Shown here: piece after piece, positions 62,803 through 64,000 of the stretch | Position numbering within the stretch: the first letter of the stretch is position 1 | How the letters are laid out: every line of letters begins with the position of its first letter | Assembly (NCBI RefSeq): GCF_024171885.1 | Contig: NZ_JAMTCP010000005.1 | Span: forward strand, 213,755 to 277,754 | Direction: 5' to 3' | Origin: Streptoalloteichus tenebrarius | GTDB taxonomy: Bacteria; Actinomycetota; Actinomycetes; Mycobacteriales; Pseudonocardiaceae | DNA length: 64,000 nucleotides | Translations under genes and position numbers: made by a program | Notes under the pieces: model-generated | Told to the model about the DNA's origin: nothing | What the model saw: only the letters and a program-made list of their open reading frames with translations | Database searches by the model: none

Positions 62803-63573
62803 GTGACCGGACTTCTGGAAGGCAAGCGGCTGCTGATCACCGGTGTGATCACCGACGCTTCGATCGGCTTCCACGTCGCCCGCCTCGCCCAGGAGCAGGG
62901 GGCCAAGGTCGTGCTCACCGGCTACGGCCGGCTGAGCCTGGTGGAGCGCATCGCCAGGCGGCTGCCCGAGGAGGCGCCGCTGATCGAGCTGGACGTCACC
63001 AACGACGAGCACCTGCGGACGCTGCCCGAGCGCGTCGGCGCGCACGTGGACGGCCTCGACGGCGTCCTGCACTCGATCGGCTTCGCCCCGCCGTCCTGCC
63101 TGGGCAACCCCTTCCTCGACGCGCCGTGGGAGGACGTGTCCACCGCGCTGCACGTCTCGGCGTACTCGTTCAAGTCGCTGGCCACGGCCTGCCTCCCGCT
63201 GATGAAGGAGGGCGGCTCGCTGGTCGGCATGGACTTCGACGCCCGCGTGGCCTGGCCGTCCTACAACTGGATGGGCGTGGCCAAGGCCACGCTGGAGGCC
63301 ACCACCCGCTACCTGGCCAGGGAACTCGGCCCACAGGGCATCCGGGTCAACCTGGTCGCGGCCGGCCCGGTGCGCACCATGGCCGCCAAGTCCATCCCGG
63401 GCTTCGCCGACCTGGAGTCGGCGTGGGGCGAGCGCGCCCCGCTCGGCTGGGACGTCACCACCGCGGCGGAGCCCGTGGCCAGGGCGTGCTGCGCCCTGCT
63501 GTCCGACTGGTTCCCGGCGACCACCGGCTCCATGGTGTGGGTTGACGGAGGCGTGCACGCCCTCGGCATGTGA
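62803..63573 (+). CDS. fabI: enoyl-ACP reductase (InhA type)
   Basis: A 256-residue NADH-dependent enoyl-ACP reductase. The family start LLEGKRLLITGVITDASIGF is near-identical to mycobacterial InhA. VLHSIGFAPPSCLGNPFLD binds the substrate loop; GMDFDARVAWPSYNWMGVAK carries the catalytic Phe, Tyr and Lys; NLVAAGPVRTMAAKSIPGF forms the flexible loop. It closes the fatty-acid elongation cycle started by FabG. GTG 62803 has GGAGG six bases upstream; 44 bp separate it from fabG. Confidence 0.97.
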   Translation: MTGLLEGKRLLITGVITDASIGFHVARLAQEQGAKVVLTGYGRLSLVERIARRLPEEAPLIELDVTNDEHLRTLPERVGAHVDGLDGVLHSIGFAPPSCLGNPFLDAPWEDVSTALHVSAYSFKSLATACLPLMKEGGSLVGMDFDARVAWPSYNWMGVAKATLEATTRYLARELGPQGIRVNLVAAGPVRTMAAKSIPGFADLESAWGERAPLGWDVTTAAEPVARACCALLSDWFPATTGSMVWVDGGVHALGM

Positions 63574-63594
63574 GGCGTTCTTCCGCTCGACTCC

Positions 63595-63645
63595 CGGCGG
63601 GCCCGTTGCCCCGGTCACGATGACCAGGGGGCGGCGGGCCCGCCG
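63595..63645 (+). terminator. long hairpin between fabI and hemH
   Basis: Outer arms CGGCGGGCCCG (63595-63605) and CGGGCCCGCCG (63635-63645), and an inner imperfect stem CCCCGGTCA / TGACCAGGGG around CGA. It may end or attenuate transcription before hemH at 63672. Confidence 0.6.
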
Positions 63646-63671
63646 CCGTGTCGGGGGAGAAGGATCGCGAC

Positions 63672-64000
63672 GTGGGCTTCGACGCGTTGTTGTTTCTGTC
63701 GTTCGGTGGGCCGGAGGGCCCGGAGGACGTGCGGCCGTTCCTGGAGAACGTGACCCGGGGTCGGGGTGTGCCGCCGGAGCGGCTGGAGGAGGTCGCCCAG
63801 CACTACCTGCACTTCGGGGGTGTGTCCCCGTTGAACCGGTTGAACCGGGACATCATCGGCCGGGTGGAGAAGGAGCTGGCCGGGCGGGGGATCACGCTGC
63901 CGGTGTACTTCGGGAACCGGAACTGGCACCCGATGGTGGAGGACGCGGTGGCGGCGATGGCCGCGGACGGGGTGCGGCGGGCGTTGGTGTTCACCACCTC
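63672..64000 (+). CDS. hemH: ferrochelatase HemH, 3' truncated by window end
   Basis: The first 109 codons of coproporphyrin/protoporphyrin ferrochelatase, which inserts iron in haem synthesis. [40 protein letters not shown] and NRLNRDI and [19 protein letters not shown] match actinobacterial HemH. GTG 63672 follows GAGAAGGA. The frame is still open at 64000. Codon use at the start (TTGTTGTTT) is less GC-biased than in fabI. In mycobacteria hemH also follows inhA. Confidence 0.95.
   Translation, partial: MGFDALLFLSFGGPEGPEDVRPFLENVTRGRGVPPERLEEVAQHYLHFGGVSPLNRLNRDIIGRVEKELAGRGITLPVYFGNRNWHPMVEDAVAAMAADGVRRALVFTT

Overview
The window is very GC-rich, uses many GTG starts, often has leaderless promoters, and carries an ergothioneine operon, a PknB-free MoxR/DUF58/VWA operon and an InhA-type enoyl reductase. 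This points to a filamentous actinomycete, most likely Pseudonocardiales (Saccharothrix, Actinosynnema or Lentzea type); that placement is inference. No tRNA, rRNA or CRISPR array was seen. The backbone reads as the actinobacterial locus known from mycobacteria as acnR-acn-ripA-moxR-DUF58-VWA-fabG-inhA-hemH, in broken form: acnR (15.8 kb), acnA (22.3-25.1 kb), a RipA-like NlpC/P60 hydrolase (43.2 kb), moxR/DUF58/VWA (47.8-50.9 kb), fabG/fabI/hemH (62.1-64 kb). Accessory DNA fills every gap.

Region by region. 0-15 kb holds single housekeeping and stress genes: a DNA-glycosylase-like protein, a tandem CNNM/CorC pair, DoxX, a LacI regulator, a TIGR03086 protein, a POT peptide transporter, DUF6191, a P450, PspC, an SDR, a PfkB sugar kinase with a tandem-repeat operator, and a divergent MFS/TetR pair. 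Remnants of a response regulator, a catalase and an IS110 transposase lie between them. 15.8-25.1 kb: acnR, the egtABCD ergothioneine operon (no egtE), a GT-rich degenerate repeat tract, a Ddn-like protein, and acnA with an AcnR-type operator over its promoter. 25.4-30.4 kb: a methyltransferase, a sirtuin with a coupled leader ORF, a duplicated pair of DnaA boxes, a NUDIX gene, gene fragments and repeats.

30.4-40 kb is the most interesting part: an almost gap-free operon for an amino-sugar exopolysaccharide. It encodes an Agd3-like (CE18) deacetylase, a PelF/Gtb3-like glycosyltransferase, a polytopic membrane protein, a LegB-type NDP-sugar dehydratase/epimerase, a nucleotidyltransferase, a second epimerase, a spherulin-4/Sph3-like GH135 protein and an Ega3-like GH114 lipoprotein. 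These are the same enzyme classes as in the fungal galactosaminogalactan cluster (Uge3, Sph3, Gtb3, Ega3, Agd3). The likely product is a secreted, partly deacetylated galactosamine-type biofilm polymer.

40-51 kb: an acyl-CoA ligase, a phytanoyl-CoA dioxygenase gene interrupted by one amber codon, the RipA-like hydrolase, about 2 kb of decayed tandem copies of a small gene, a MobA-like nucleotidyltransferase and the MoxR operon. 51-64 kb: a very large secreted GH2 beta-galactosidase with an inserted LamG domain, a membrane protein, a minus-strand operon (MHS transporter, response regulator, sensor kinase, orphan TAXI binding lipoprotein), two small genes including an acyl-carrier-protein homologue without the phosphopantetheine serine, and fabG-fabI-hemH, the last cut by the window end.
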